Part shown: piece after piece, positions 7,904 to 17,060 of the stretch
Layout of the letters: every line of letters starts with the position of its first letter
How positions within the stretch are numbered: the stretch's first letter is position 1
Assembly (NCBI RefSeq): GCF_016908145.1
Contig: NZ_JAFBDI010000018.1
Location: forward strand, 1-46,426
Length of the DNA: 46,426 bases
Reading direction: 5' to 3'
From: Marinitoga litoralis
Lineage (GTDB): Bacteria; Thermotogota; Thermotogae; Petrotogales; Petrotogaceae
Made by a program: the position numbers and the translations under genes
The notes under the pieces: model-generated
Database searches by the model: none
Told to the model about the DNA's origin: nothing
The model's input: the letters and a program-made list of their open reading frames with translations, nothing else

Positions 7904-9245
7904 AAAATGATAGTTCGAAACCAAATTTCATATTATAATAGAATTCATTTTTATCAGATGGTTTGAAAAGTTTTATTTGAGAACTGTCTGTTTCTGATGT
8001 AGGAGATAATTCGAGCTTATTAAATGTATATCTTAAATTTAATCCATTATAAATTTTAATTCCAAAGAGATAATAATCAAAATTCAAATTAAAATCGTAT
8101 TTATGTTCTAATTTTTCATCATCTAAAAGATGTGTACCTTGTCCTCCTTCTGTCCAATCTGAATATTCACCCCAAGGATTTGCTGGAGATTTGATTCCTG
8201 AAATTACATATTCTAATGACCCATTAATATTTATATTATTTATTATATTCGAATATGTACCCATAAATGCTATGTTATTCTCTCCATTATAGTATCCTAT
8301 ATAATTTTCTTCTAATGAGATTGCTTTTTCACCATCATAATTATATACAACGTCTGGATAATAAGTATAGCTATATTTTTGACTAGGTACAGTTGGTTCA
8401 AATGTGTATTTTGTAGCTCCAGCGTTATATAATCCAATTTTTCCAAATTTAGTTTTAATGTGTCCGCCTAAACTCCAAGCAATTTTATCAGGATTTTGAT
8501 ATGAGTCTGGATCTAAAATTCTATTTGTATTAATATCATCAACAAGTATTTGACCATATATATATTTATATTCATCAGTATAATCTAACATAAAGCCCAT
8601 AATAGAATTTGCATTAAACCCATGTGTCCATGGTTTACCATTTGAAATATTAACGTATTGAATAAAAAAGTTTGGAATAGGATTTAAAAAATACTCAATA
8701 TCAAAAGATGTTTCTAAATAAACGGCGGCTTCTTCATATGCAAATCTGAAATTACCAAATTTAATTCCATAATTTTTAAAATTTGCTCCTCTATCAGGGT
8801 ATCCTATTGTAGATTCTCTGTTTAATTCAATATATCTGGATTCATAAAAGAAAATGTTATCTTCATAATTAAAATCTATTATTATTGCAGGTAATCCTAT
8901 AGAGGAAATATATAATGAATAAGGGGAATCAACAATATCATAATGTTGTAATCTTCCGAAAGAAAGTTTGTATTTATCAAAATCTATAATAAATCCACCG
9001 TTTTTCATATAAAAATAAAATCCTTTATAATATGTTTCACCATGTGATGGTTTATATTTACCATCATTAAATGCATTTAATTCACCTAAAAAATGAAAAT
9101 CTTCAAAATCATGAGTGACTTTAAAAGTAATACCTTGATATGTTTTTATACTATTAATATTATCATCAATACGAAATGAAAATTCAAAAGAAAAAATATT
9201 TAAAGAGAGTAAAACTAATATAAATATCAAAAATGCTCTTTTCAT
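7902..9245 (-). CDS. Putative outer-membrane beta-barrel protein
   Basis: 447 aa. It has a cleavable signal peptide (MKRAFLIFILVLLSLNIFSF), then a sequence rich in Tyr, Phe, Asn and Asp with alternating strand patterns, and ends in the terminal-Phe signature FGFELSF that outer-membrane barrels use for BAM recognition. Segments such as GRLQHYDIVDSPYSLYISS recall Wzi-type capsule-assembly barrels, but the match is weak. It is probably a porin-like protein of the toga outer membrane. It is monocistronic, with the start ATG after AGGAGCC. Confidence 0.6.
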   Translation of the reverse strand: MKRAFLIFILVLLSLNIFSFEFSFRIDDNINSIKTYQGITFKVTHDFEDFHFLGELNAFNDGKYKPSHGETYYKGFYFYMKNGGFIIDFDKYKLSFGRLQHYDIVDSPYSLYISSIGLPAIIIDFNYEDNIFFYESRYIELNRESTIGYPDRGANFKNYGIKFGNFRFAYEEAAVYLETSFDIEYFLNPIPNFFIQYVNISNGKPWTHGFNANSIMGFMLDYTDEYKYIYGQILVDDINTNRILDPDSYQNPDKIAWSLGGHIKTKFGKIGLYNAGATKYTFEPTVPSQKYSYTYYPDVVYNYDGEKAISLEENYIGYYNGENNIAFMGTYSNIINNININGSLEYVISGIKSPANPWGEYSDWTEGGQGTHLLDDEKLEHKYDFNLNFDYYLFGIKIYNGLNLRYTFNKLELSPTSETDSSQIKLFKPSDKNEFYYNMKFGFELSF

Positions 9246-9330
9246 CCTAAGGCTCCTTTCAATATATATTTTCGAGATTATTATATCATAATAAAATCAT
9301 TAATATAAAAAATTAACAATTTGTAATATA

Positions 9331-9359
9331 TTGAATTTTATGTGAAAATGTGATAAAAT
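9331..9359 (+). promoter_or_regulatory. Sigma-A type promoter of the riboswitch-aor operon
   Basis: -35 TTGAAT (9331-9336), a 17-base spacer, and -10 TAAAAT (9354-9359). Transcription would start around 9366, just before the Moco/Tuco aptamer. Confidence 0.7.
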
Positions 9360-9367
9360 TAAAGTGA

Positions 9368-9480
9368 ATACATTACCCCTTCCGAGCCTTTTTACCTAAA
9401 GCTGATGCCATGGTAAAAGGCCAATGGGTATAACTGGAAACAGTTATGCCTCCCGTGTTTGGAAAGGAAGGAAAAATATA
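9368..9480 (+). ncRNA. Moco/Tuco-family riboswitch (MOCO RNA motif)
   Basis: The conserved blocks occur in order: TCCGAGCC (9381-9388), GCCTCCC (9448-9454) and GGAAAGG (9461-9467). P1 is CCTTCC (9378-9383) with GGAAGG (9466-9471). One arm is GCC-TTTT-ACC (9386-9396) with GGTAAAAGGC (9412-9421). Another is a TAACTG/CAGTTA stem capped by a GAAA tetraloop (9431-9446). This family senses molybdenum or tungsten cofactor. Here it precedes a tungsten-type oxidoreductase gene. The 5' edge TTACCCC (9373-9379) is complementary to GGGGTAA in the aor ribosome site (9485-9491), so translational control is likely. Confidence 0.88.
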
Positions 9481-9493
9481 AGGGGGGGTAAAA

Positions 9494-11293
9494 GTGTCAT
9501 TTAATGGAAAGGTATTAAGAGTAAATCTCACAGAGAAAAGTGTTAAAGTGGAAGAGTTACCAAAGGATGCAGAGCTTTATTTGGGTGGTAGAGGTCTTGC
9601 TACCAAGATGTTCTATGACGAAGTAGATCCTAATGTAGCCCCATTGTTACCAGACAATAAGCTATTTATGGCTACAGGGCCATTAACAGGTACTGCTGCA
9701 CCTACTGGTGGAAGGTATATGGTTGTAACAAAAGGTCCATTAACAGGGACAATAGCTTCGAGTAATTCTGGTGGTTACTTTGGAGCAGAATTGAAGTTTG
9801 CAGGTTATGATATTGTAGTTTTTGAAGGTAAGTCTGATAAACCAGTATATTTATCAATAAAAGATGATCATGTTGAATTAAAAGATGCTTCTCATTTGTG
9901 TGGAAAAGATGTATTTGAAACAACAGATATGTTATTAGAGGAATTTGGTGATCCAAAAGCAAGAGTTGCTTGTATAGGTCCAGCAGGTGAAAAATTAGTT
10001 AAATTTGCAGCTGTTATGAATGATAAGCACAGAGCTGCTGGAAGAACAGGTGTTGGTGCAGTAATGGGTAGTAAAAATCTCAAAGCAGTAGTTGTGAGAG
10101 GTACTAAAAGACCTGATGTAAAAGATCCTGCTAAATTTATGGAAACGGTTAAAGAGAAAATAAAAATGTTAAAAGAAAATGGAGTTACAGGTGAAGGATT
10201 ACCTAAACTTGGAACTAAAGTTTTAGATAATATTATTAATCAAAATGGATTATATCCTACAAGAAATTTCCAAGACTCTGTCTTTGAATTAACTGATGAA
10301 GTTTCTGGAGAAGCTTTAGTTGAAAAGGGATATTTGGTAAAGAATATGCCATGTTATGGATGTCCTATAGCATGTGGAAGAAGAGTAACATTACCAAATG
10401 GAATAGAAACAGAAGGTCCAGAATATGAAACAGGTTGGGCATTTGGAGCTGATTGTGGTGTGTCTGATTTAGTAGCTATAGTAGAAGCAAACCACCTATG
10501 TAATAAATATGGTCTTGATACTATTTCTGCAGGAGCTACATTAGCAGCTGCAATGGAAATGTATGAAAAAGGTATTATTAAAAAAGAAGAATTAAATAAT
10601 GGTCCTGAATTAAAATTTGGAAGTTCAGAAGCAATAGTATACTATACTAAACAAATGGGTTTAAGGGAAGGATTTGGGGATAAATTAGCAGAAGGTTCAT
10701 ATAGATTAGCTGAAAAATATGGTCATGTAGAATTATCTATGACAGTTAAGAAACAAGAATTACCAGCATATGATCCACGTGGAGCACAAGGACATGGACT
10801 TGAATATGCAACAAGTAATAGAGGCGGATGTCATGTTAGAGGATATATGATTTCTCCGGAAATATTGGGAGCTCCAGAAAAATTAGATCCTCTAGCTTTA
10901 GAAGGTAAAGCAGAATGGGTAAAAATATTCCAAGATTTAACAGCTGTTATTGATTCTGCAGGTTTATGTTTATTTACATCTTTTGCATTAGGTTTAGAAG
11001 ATTATAAAGATCTTATAAATGCAGCATTGGGTTGGGATTTAAGTGCAGAAGAAACATTAAAAATAGGAGAAAGAATTTGGAATTTGGAAAGAAAATTCAA
11101 TTTAGAAGCTGGAATAGATCCATCACAAGATACATTACCTAAGAGATTATTAAATGATCCAGTTAAAGAAGGTCCAAATAAAGGGCATGTTGTTCGCTTA
11201 GATGTATTATTACCAAAATATTATGAAGTAAGAGGATGGAGTAAAGAAGGTATTCCTACTGAAGAAAAATTAAAGGAGTTAGGAATTCTATGA
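9494..11293 (+). CDS. aor: Aldehyde ferredoxin oxidoreductase (tungstopterin enzyme)
   Basis: 599 aa. It oxidises aldehydes to acids with ferredoxin as acceptor in the cytoplasm. The four [4Fe-4S] ligands are Cys287, Cys290, Cys294 (CYGCPIAC) and Cys492 (DSAGLCLF), with near-identical numbering to the Pyrococcus furiosus enzyme. Tungstopterin-binding blocks include [16 protein letters not shown] (70-85) and the [14 protein letters not shown] region (427-440). The start is GTG 9494, right after the G-rich ribosome site. A Moco/Tuco riboswitch precedes it, and moaD follows with an ATGA overlap. The aldehyde substrate is not known, and a formaldehyde or glyceraldehyde subtype cannot be excluded. 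Confidence 0.95.
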   Translation: MSFNGKVLRVNLTEKSVKVEELPKDAELYLGGRGLATKMFYDEVDPNVAPLLPDNKLFMATGPLTGTAAPTGGRYMVVTKGPLTGTIASSNSGGYFGAELKFAGYDIVVFEGKSDKPVYLSIKDDHVELKDASHLCGKDVFETTDMLLEEFGDPKARVACIGPAGEKLVKFAAVMNDKHRAAGRTGVGAVMGSKNLKAVVVRGTKRPDVKDPAKFMETVKEKIKMLKENGVTGEGLPKLGTKVLDNIINQNGLYPTRNFQDSVFELTDEVSGEALVEKGYLVKNMPCYGCPIACGRRVTLPNGIETEGPEYETGWAFGADCGVSDLVAIVEANHLCNKYGLDTISAGATLAAAMEMYEKGIIKKEELNNGPELKFGSSEAIVYYTKQMGLREGFGDKLAEGSYRLAEKYGHVELSMTVKKQELPAYDPRGAQGHGLEYATSNRGGCHVRGYMISPEILGAPEKLDPLALEGKAEWVKIFQDLTAVIDSAGLCLFTSFALGLEDYKDLINAALGWDLSAEETLKIGERIWNLERKFNLEAGIDPSQDTLPKRLLNDPVKEGPNKGHVVRLDVLLPKYYEVRGWSKEGIPTEEKLKELGIL

Positions 11294-11571
11294 AAGTTGA
11301 AATAAAATTCTTTGCAACCTTGAGATTGTATCTCAAGGTTGCTTCTATAAATTTGGAGTTTGAAGAGCCAATAACAGTTGATGAATTAATAGATATATTA
11401 GTTGATAAATTTAATGATAAAAAGATTAGAGAGTATTTAGTTGATGGCAAAAAAATTAAAGTCGGAACAATAATATTAATAAATGGGAAAAACATTATAC
11501 ATTTAAATGGTTTGGATACAAAGATTGAAGAAGGAGTTATTTCAATTTTTCCTCCAGCAGGAGGTGGATGA
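11290..11571 (+). CDS. MoaD/ThiS-type sulfur-carrier protein
   Basis: 93 aa with a ubiquitin-like fold and C-terminal diglycine. It opens [18 protein letters not shown] and ends FPPAGGG, giving the free Gly-Gly needed for adenylation and thiocarboxylation. It would supply the dithiolene sulfurs of molybdopterin/tungstopterin. It starts inside the aor stop codon (ATGA), so it is translationally coupled. A perfect 12-bp hairpin lies within its first 53 bases. The tail has three glycines rather than two, a small oddity. Confidence 0.88.
   Translation: MKVEIKFFATLRLYLKVASINLEFEEPITVDELIDILVDKFNDKKIREYLVDGKKIKVGTIILINGKNIIHLNGLDTKIEEGVISIFPPAGGG
11314..11342 (+). promoter_or_regulatory. Perfect 12-bp hairpin inside the 5' end of moaD
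   Basis: GCAACCTTGAGA (11314-11325) and TCTCAAGGTTGC (11331-11342) flank a 5-base loop. It starts 21 bases after the aor stop. There is no U-tract after it, so it is more likely an mRNA-stabilising or attenuating stem than a full terminator. Confidence 0.65.
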
Positions 11572-11572
11572 A

Positions 11573-12247
11573 GTGGACAGGTATTCAAGACATATTTCAT
11601 TATATAAAGATTTTGAAAAATTACAAAAATCAAAAGTATTAGTTGTAGGTGCTGGAGGTCTTGGGAGTAATGTTTTACAACATCTTGTAAGATTAGGTAT
11701 TGGTGAAATTTATATATATGATGATGGTGTATTAGATATGCCTGATTTAAATAGACAAATATTATATACTCCAGAAGATATAGGAAAAGAGAAAGTATTT
11801 GTTGCTAAAGAGAAGTTGCTTGAAATTAATCCAGATGTTGAAATACATATACATAATGAAAGAGTATTAGAGAAAACGGATTTACCAGATGTGGATATAG
11901 TAATTGATTGTTTTGATAATTTTGAAAGTAGAAAAATTATTGATAAAAAGATACATGAAAAAAATATTCCTCTAATACATGGTGGAGTAGAGAGATTCTA
12001 TGGACAAGTTACTGATATTATTCCAGGAAAAACAAAAAAATTAATAGATATTTTAGGGAATATAGAAGATAGTGATGAAGTAAAATTAGTAACACCATAT
12101 TCTGTTTCAATTATAGCGTCTTTACAAGTAAGTGAAGCTGTTAAAATATTATTAGAGGATTATGAAAATGCATTGATAAATAAAATATTGATAATGGATC
12201 TTATATATAATACTTTTGATATTATAGAATTAAAAGGCAACATGTAA
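11573..12247 (+). CDS. E1-like adenylyltransferase (MoeB/ThiF/HesA family)
   Basis: 224 aa from GTG 11573 (AGGAGG eight bases upstream); 22 further in-frame codons upstream lie inside moaD and are rejected. It should adenylate the MoaD C-terminus. The nucleotide-binding loop GAGGLGSN is at about 27-34, the Mg/ATP motif DLNRQ at about 59-63, and CFDNFESRK carries the conserved Asp. The usual two zinc-binding CxxC pairs are absent, and the protein has only one cysteine. Last gene of the riboswitch-aor-moaD operon. Confidence 0.88.
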   Translation: MDRYSRHISLYKDFEKLQKSKVLVVGAGGLGSNVLQHLVRLGIGEIYIYDDGVLDMPDLNRQILYTPEDIGKEKVFVAKEKLLEINPDVEIHIHNERVLEKTDLPDVDIVIDCFDNFESRKIIDKKIHEKNIPLIHGGVERFYGQVTDIIPGKTKKLIDILGNIEDSDEVKLVTPYSVSIIASLQVSEAVKILLEDYENALINKILIMDLIYNTFDIIELKGNM

Positions 12248-12514
12248 TTTTTTTGTGTAAATACCTCTTCTTGGATGGTAATAAATTAATTGAATTTGAT
12301 TATTTTTCTTGACTTGTTTCATATGAATTATTGTTTATATTGTGATATGATTTAGTAGTATTTTTAGAAGTCTTTGATGTATAGGTTTGAAATAAACACT
12401 CTTTTGCAATTTTAACTGCAAGATTTAACATTATTAAATTGATGATATTTTTTAGCGTTAGTTTTTAGTTTTATGTATTGTTATTACAGGTTTTGCATTT
12501 AGTTGTATTAAGAA

Positions 12515-12834
12515 TTATAGACGTATTTTGTGATTCTTTCTTTGAAAAAGATGGATAGTTCGAGATTTCCAGTTCCTATATCGAGCTGTCCATCTTTTTG
12601 TTGCATCTATTGTTGCTAAGTATAGTATATTCATTAATGCATCATCATTTGGGAATGATGTTTTATTCTTAGTCACTTTTCTATATTGTCTATTAGATAC
12701 ATTTGTTGTGTACATTATTTTTCTTACTTCATCACCATAATCAAAATATGGCGATATTGGTTTATTTTCTCAACTTTCTAAGCTAATTTATATTTTGTTC
12801 ATTTGTTTTCTTTTAAATCTTGTAAAAATCGTAA
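12515..12834 (-). pseudogene. C-terminal remnant of an IS256-family (mutator-type) transposase
   Basis: The reverse-strand translation gives an open piece with ISPYFDYGDEVRKIMYTTN, then VSNRQYRKVTKNKTSFPNDD, LMNILYLATIDATKRWTAR and YRNW, the characteristic C-terminus of IS256-type transposases (YTTNAIE, NRQYRK, LATRDATKKW). Four residues after YTTN (normally AIES/L) are lost, and the stretch upstream of 12770 carries stop codons. Broken and not functional. Confidence 0.8.
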
Positions 12835-14216
12835 TCACCCCATAGAAAATTTGGAGAAAAAATAAGAAAATGATATCATTAAAATGAAAGGGGTGTTTGA
12901 TATGAAAAATAGAAATAAGTATTCTCGATTACTTCAAGTTGTTAAAGAACATCTTAATTCTGATATGTCTTTATCCGATATTGCTATATAATTCCTTCAC
13001 CTCATACTTTACATAAATGGATTAAAATATATGAGGAATCTGGTTATGACGATAATATCTTCAATTCTAAGAAAGGAAGGCCTAAATCATTATTTCTGAT
13101 ATTTTTAAGGTTCCACCATATGAATCTGCTGGTATTGTTAGAAATGATTCTAATAAATCCAATGATTCTGCTTTAGACTTGAATATTATGAACGTCTTCT
13201 TCTTGAAAAAGAATTACGTTATGCAAGAAGACGAGATTAACTTTTAATTCACAGTCAGAAAAAGAAGTAACTTTTATTGGTGATTTTTTACTTATTTTTA
13301 AATATAGAGATTTCGGTGTTTCTACTACTTTTTTACTTAACCATTATAACATTAGTTCCAGTTCTTTTTATTACAATACCAGATTGTTTTTTGTTGTTAA
13401 AAGAACCAGAACGTCTTCTTTTAAAGGCTATTCTTATACTAATGATGTAAATCTGATGATTATATTAAACAATTATTTATTGAATTATTATTGATGATCC
13501 TTCTAATCCTGAGTTTTTTTACAAAACTCTAGGTTCTAAGAAGCTATCTGCTTAGACAAAAGTTTAACATTATCATTAATCACAAAAAGATTCACAGATT
13601 AAATTATCTTGTTAGAAATTATCATCGTCATCCTAAACATCCAAGAAAAAGACCTAAAAATCATGATATTATTAGACCTAATAAATACTGGGAAGATTTT
13701 TATTCCCACTAAACATGATGGCTATATTCCTATTCTTAGTATAATTCATGCTTTTGATAGGTCTATTGTTGGTGTTTATATTGGTAACTTGCTAAAGATT
13801 TTATTGTTACTCTTAGAAAATCTATTGAATTTAGAGGCACTATTCCTTATAATCTTATTATCAGAACCGATAATGGTCATTTGCTAAAATTACTGCTGCT
13901 ATGAAATAATATTATCCATGAATTCGGATACAAAAATAATTAATCAGCCTATATTGAATCTATTCATTCTAGTGTTCAACGTGAATTTGTTGAATCTATT
14001 AATTATATTGATGATGTTTATAATTATTATATTTCATACATTTATTTTTATAATAATTTAAGACCTCACGGTTCTTTAAATTATTTTACTCCAGATTTTG
14101 TGTTTAATCTTTTTTCTAATCAAGATGTTGATTCTAATGAAATTAAATCTATTAAATTTAATGATTTTATTGTTTGTAAATGTTTTCCTTATTTCTTCTC
14201 CAATATTATGGGGTCA
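12835..14216 (+). mobile_element. Decayed IS3-family (IS150-like) element nested in the IS256 remnant
   Basis: 1382 bp with imperfect terminal inverted repeats. The left end TCACCCCATA...TTTGGAGAAAAAATAAG (12835-12865) matches the complement of the right end, TGACCCCATA...ATTGGAGAAGAAATAAG (14186-14216). The inside encodes a frameshifted OrfA-OrfB pair on the + strand. No target duplication is visible, in keeping with an adjacent deletion in the host IS256 element. Confidence 0.78.
12902..14212 (+). pseudogene. IS3-family transposase orfA/orfB, multiply frameshifted
   Basis: OrfA starts at ATG 12902 (after AAAGGGGTG) as MKNRNKYSRLLQVVKEHL, with a helix-turn-helix piece HTLHKWIKIYEESGYDD after a frameshift, and an EKELRYA tail near 13220. 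OrfB pieces follow in several frames: RPKNHDIIRPNKYWEDF, HDGYIPILSIIHAFDRSIVG, IIRTDNGH (second catalytic Asp), SVQREFVE (catalytic Glu) and YNNLRPHGSLNYFTP. At least five frameshifts or stops are needed to join them, so it is dead. Confidence 0.85.
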
Positions 14217-14254
14217 AGCCGGTTACTTTCTTCTTTTTTCTTTCTCTTTGCCAT
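14217..14254 (-). pseudogene. N-terminal stub of the IS256-family transposase
   Basis: On the reverse strand an ATG at 14254, preceded by AAGAAGGTGG, opens MAKRKKKEESNR and is cut after about 13 codons by the IS3 end at 14216. It marks the start of the same transposase whose C-terminus lies at 12515-12770. Confidence 0.55.
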
Positions 14255-14346
14255 TTAAAAAACCACCTTCTTGGATTTATTTTACCATACCAAGAAGAGG
14301 GTTCTTAATTTTATTATTTTACACATAATTTTTTATGATATCAATT

Positions 14347-14374
14347 AAAATAGGAGAAGCTTAGCTTCTCCTAT
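14347..14374 (-). terminator. Terminator of the chemoreceptor gene
   Basis: ATAGGAGAAGC (14350-14360) pairs with GCTTCTCCTAT (14364-14374), an 11-bp stem with a 3-base loop, followed by Ts on the reverse strand (complement of 14347-14350). It overlaps the stop codon of the chemoreceptor. Confidence 0.8.
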
Positions 14375-16350
14375 ATATTAAATTGCTTAATTAATTCATT
14401 TAATTCATTACTTAACTCAGATAATTCTTTTGCTGCTTTTTCTAATTTAACAAAATCTTTATTTTGTTCTGCTATTTCATTTTTAAAGTGTGACACATCT
14501 TCTGATACACTTAATACTGATTTATTTGCAGTATCAACTGCTGCTGCTATTTCTTCTGTTGATGCTGTTTGTTCTTCTGCAGAAGCTGCTGTGTTATCTA
14601 TCATCATTGATATTTGTTCTATCTTTTCTGTTATGCTTTCAAATTGTTCTGCTATTTCAATTATCATTCTGTTTGTTTCTGTTATGCTATTTACTACATT
14701 TTCTGTTTCTTTATCTACTTGTTTAGCATTTTCTTGTATTTTCCCTAATATTACCGCTATTTCTTCTGTAGCTTTTTTACTTTCTTCTGCTAATTTTCTT
14801 ATTTCATCAGCTACAACCGCAAAACCTTTTCCAGCTTCTCCTGCTCTTGCTGCCTCTATTGCAGCATTTAATGCTAATAAGTTTGTTTGTTCAGTTATTG
14901 AGTTTATTGTATCTACTATTTCTTGGATATTTGCAGTCTCATTCGCTAATGATTTTACTGTTTTTGCATTTTCTTTTGCTGTTTCATTAACAGTATTTAT
15001 TTTATTTTTCACTTCTTCTACATTTTTTGTTCCTTGTTTTGCTAATTCAGATGTTTCTGTTGTTCTTTCCATTACTTCTTGTGTTGATTTTGAGACACTT
15101 TGAGCTGCTGCTGCTATTTCTTCTACTCCAGCTGTAGTTTCTTCTAATGATGATGATGCATCTTGTATTTTTGCATTTATATCTTCTATTTCACTATATA
15201 TATTATTGTTTAATGCTGCATTTTTTTCTATAGCTTCTGATACTTCAGAGGATGTTTTTATTAATGTTTCTGAAGATTCTTTTACTTTATTAACTAATAA
15301 TGCTAGTGATTCTATTGTTTTATTAATTATATTTGCCAATTCTCCTAATTCATTCTTTGAATTTACTTCTACTCTTACATTCAATTCTCCTTTTCCCACT
15401 TTTTCCATTTCTGAAGAAATTAGTCTAATTGGATTTATTATAGATTTTTTAGAATAAACTAATCCGATAATAAACACTAATATTGTTATTATAACAAATG
15501 TGATTAAATATATATAAGTTTCTCTCCAAACAGAATTTTTTATAACATATTCAGGAATTTCATCATAAACAGTCCAACCTAATTCTGGAATCTTGTAATA
15601 AAAGGCTAATTTTTCTATATTATTATATGTATATTTTAATATACCTGAATCAGAAATTGCTTTTGTAAAAAATTCTTGAGAACTTACATCTAATCCCCAT
15701 TTTTCAGAATCCTCGTGAATTAAAGTAATTCCACTATTATTTATTATATATGGAACTTCTTCATCATAGGTCTGATCTTCAAAAAACTTTGAAACCAGTT
15801 CTTTAATATTAAGATCTATGGCAATAACTCCAACTAATTCCCCATTTTTATTTTTTAGCGCCTTTGATAATGTTAATAGCACATCCCCAGTTTTTATATC
15901 TGGGTAAGGGTTAGAAATAATAACCTCATTAGGATTAGTAATAGCCTCAATATACCAAGGTCTAGATGTTGGATCATATCCTTCTAAATCATCATCGGGT
16001 TTAATTAAAGTTGTTTTATCTTTCAACCCTATATATATCCATTCAAAGTCATTATATGTATTAATAATATTCTCAAATTCATTTAAAATAGAAGTCCTTT
16101 CATTATTTGTATTTTCAAACACACCTTTTATATTTGAATTTTTGGACAATATTTTTACTAAATTAATTATAGGTTTGAAATATTCATTTATAGTTTCCGC
16201 CCTTTTTTTTGTCGATAAAATTAAATACTCTTCTATATTATTTAATTCTTTAGTATATGAACTATAAAAATTATTAATAGTTATTGTAATTAAAGGTATT
16301 AAAGAAGTTATTATTAAAATTAAAACAATTTGACTTTTAATGCTTCTCAT
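14371..16350 (-). CDS. Methyl-accepting chemotaxis protein with dCache-type sensor
   Basis: 659 aa. TM1 is at about 7-29. A periplasmic sensor of about 250 residues follows, with dCache/Cache_1 features ([26 protein letters not shown]). TM2 is at about 278-302, HAMP at about 303-358, and then a long signalling coiled coil. The hairpin tip contains [16 protein letters not shown] and [15 protein letters not shown], the conserved CheA/CheW contact. No C-terminal CheR pentapeptide is seen. It ties into the flagellar genes earlier in the window. The ligand is unknown; dCache sensors often bind amino acids or organic acids. Confidence 0.95.
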   Translation of the reverse strand: MRSIKSQIVLILIITSLIPLITITINNFYSSYTKELNNIEEYLILSTKKRAETINEYFKPIINLVKILSKNSNIKGVFENTNNERTSILNEFENIINTYNDFEWIYIGLKDKTTLIKPDDDLEGYDPTSRPWYIEAITNPNEVIISNPYPDIKTGDVLLTLSKALKNKNGELVGVIAIDLNIKELVSKFFEDQTYDEEVPYIINNSGITLIHEDSEKWGLDVSSQEFFTKAISDSGILKYTYNNIEKLAFYYKIPELGWTVYDEIPEYVIKNSVWRETYIYLITFVIITILVFIIGLVYSKKSIINPIRLISSEMEKVGKGELNVRVEVNSKNELGELANIINKTIESLALLVNKVKESSETLIKTSSEVSEAIEKNAALNNNIYSEIEDINAKIQDASSSLEETTAGVEEIAAAAQSVSKSTQEVMERTTETSELAKQGTKNVEEVKNKINTVNETAKENAKTVKSLANETANIQEIVDTINSITEQTNLLALNAAIEAARAGEAGKGFAVVADEIRKLAEESKKATEEIAVILGKIQENAKQVDKETENVVNSITETNRMIIEIAEQFESITEKIEQISMMIDNTAASAEEQTASTEEIAAAVDTANKSVLSVSEDVSHFKNEIAEQNKDFVKLEKAAKELSELSNELNELIKQFNI

Positions 16351-16377
16351 TTAGTATTAACCTCCTATATAATATTC

Positions 16378-16403
16378 AAACACAGGAGAAAATTCCTGTG
16401 TTT
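16378..16403 (-). terminator. Terminator of the aminotransferase-aldolase operon
   Basis: AAACACAGGA (16378-16387) pairs with TCCTGTGTTT (16394-16403), a 10-bp stem with a 6-base loop in the gap between the aldolase and the chemoreceptor. The U-tract is weak. Confidence 0.7.
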
Positions 16404-16419
16404 GGTTAGATTATTAAAG

Positions 16420-17052
16420 TTAAATATTTTTACTATATGAAGCAATGTATAAATTTCTCATCCATTTAATGTCGTCTTCTGATAAAGGATGACCACCGCC
16501 CATTAATTCTACATGGTATGCAATATTAGCGCTTTTTTCTATTATTTCTGCAGCTATTAGTGCTTCTTTTAAATTTCTTCCTATAGAAACTATTCCATGA
16601 TTAGCTAATAAAATTCCATAAACTCCTAATTTAAACTTTTTAACTGCTTCTATTGCTAAATCTAAAGTGCCAGGGAGTTTATATTCAGCTACAGGAATTT
16701 CTCCTCCTATAATTTGTGCTTGATCTTCTATATAACAAGGAACAGTTTTTCTTAATGCTGAAAAAATAGAAGCATATAAACTGTGTGTGTGTACTACAGC
16801 ATTAATTTCAGGGAAATTTTTATATATTTCTAAATGTAAAGATTTTTCAGATGATGGTTTTAAACCAGAAAGATGTTTTTGAGATTCTAAATCTAAAACA
16901 GAAATATCGTCTTCTTTTAAAACATCATACGGTACTCCAGAAGGTGTGATATATACCTTATCATTAATTCTTATACTTAAATTTCCCCATGTTCCTTTTA
17001 TTAAACCTTTTTTTTCTAAATAATCTATAGCTTTAATTATTTCGCCTTTCAA
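16420..17052 (-). CDS. Class II aldolase/adducin family protein (FucA/AraD/MtnB type)
   Basis: 210 aa. The zinc ligands are His88 and His90 in VVHTHS and His152 in LLANHGI, with the probable catalytic Glu69 in PSSEKSLH. Opening GTWGNLSIR (20-28) is the phosphate-binding block. Family members cleave fuculose-1-P, epimerise ribulose-5-P, or dehydrate methylthioribulose-1-P. The length and spacing suit a FucA-like aldolase slightly better than MtnB. It lies 8 bases after the aminotransferase gene. Given mtnA at 6.8 kb, an Ald2-like role on 5-deoxyribulose-1-P or methylthioribulose-1-P is possible, by inference only. Confidence 0.88.
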   Translation of the reverse strand: MKGEIIKAIDYLEKKGLIKGTWGNLSIRINDKVYITPSGVPYDVLKEDDISVLDLESQKHLSGLKPSSEKSLHLEIYKNFPEINAVVHTHSLYASIFSALRKTVPCYIEDQAQIIGGEIPVAEYKLPGTLDLAIEAVKKFKLGVYGILLANHGIVSIGRNLKEALIAAEIIEKSANIAYHVELMGGGHPLSEDDIKWMRNLYIASYSKNI

Positions 17053-17060
17053 AATCTCAC

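Larger units (their letters stand above)
12248..14331 (-). mobile_element. Decayed IS256-family element, interrupted by an IS3-family element
   Basis: The outer ends are inverted. TTGTGTAAAT followed by CCTCTTCTTGGATGGTAA (12253-12280) on the left matches TATGTGTAAAAT...CCCTCTTCTTGGTATGGTAA on the complement of the right end (14282-14326). The TGTGTAA end motif is typical of IS256-family termini. Between them lie the first 13 codons of the transposase (right side) and its C-terminal ~100 codons (left side), both reverse strand. The middle is missing and replaced by an IS3-family copy. Dead element. The stretch 12281-12514 holds no gene I can recognise. Confidence 0.7.

Noticed and set aside
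9702-10083. Two reverse-strand open frames inside aor
   Set aside because: No ribosome sites, low-complexity translations, and aor is certain on the + strand.
12281-12514. A possible Cys-rich gene piece on the reverse strand (KCKTCNNNT)
   Set aside because: Stops occur in every frame, there is no start or ribosome site, and no family is recognisable; it is probably decayed transposon DNA.
13609-14328. Two apparent small + strand genes (92 and 76 codons)
   Set aside because: Both lie within the broken IS3-family orfB; the readable transposase motifs are in shifting frames, so these are fragments, not genes.
14490-15457. Three long open frames on the + strand opposite the chemoreceptor gene
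   Set aside because: They are mirror translations of the helical, Glu/Ala/Ser-rich signalling domain. They have no ribosome sites and give low-complexity Leu/Ser/Phe proteins.
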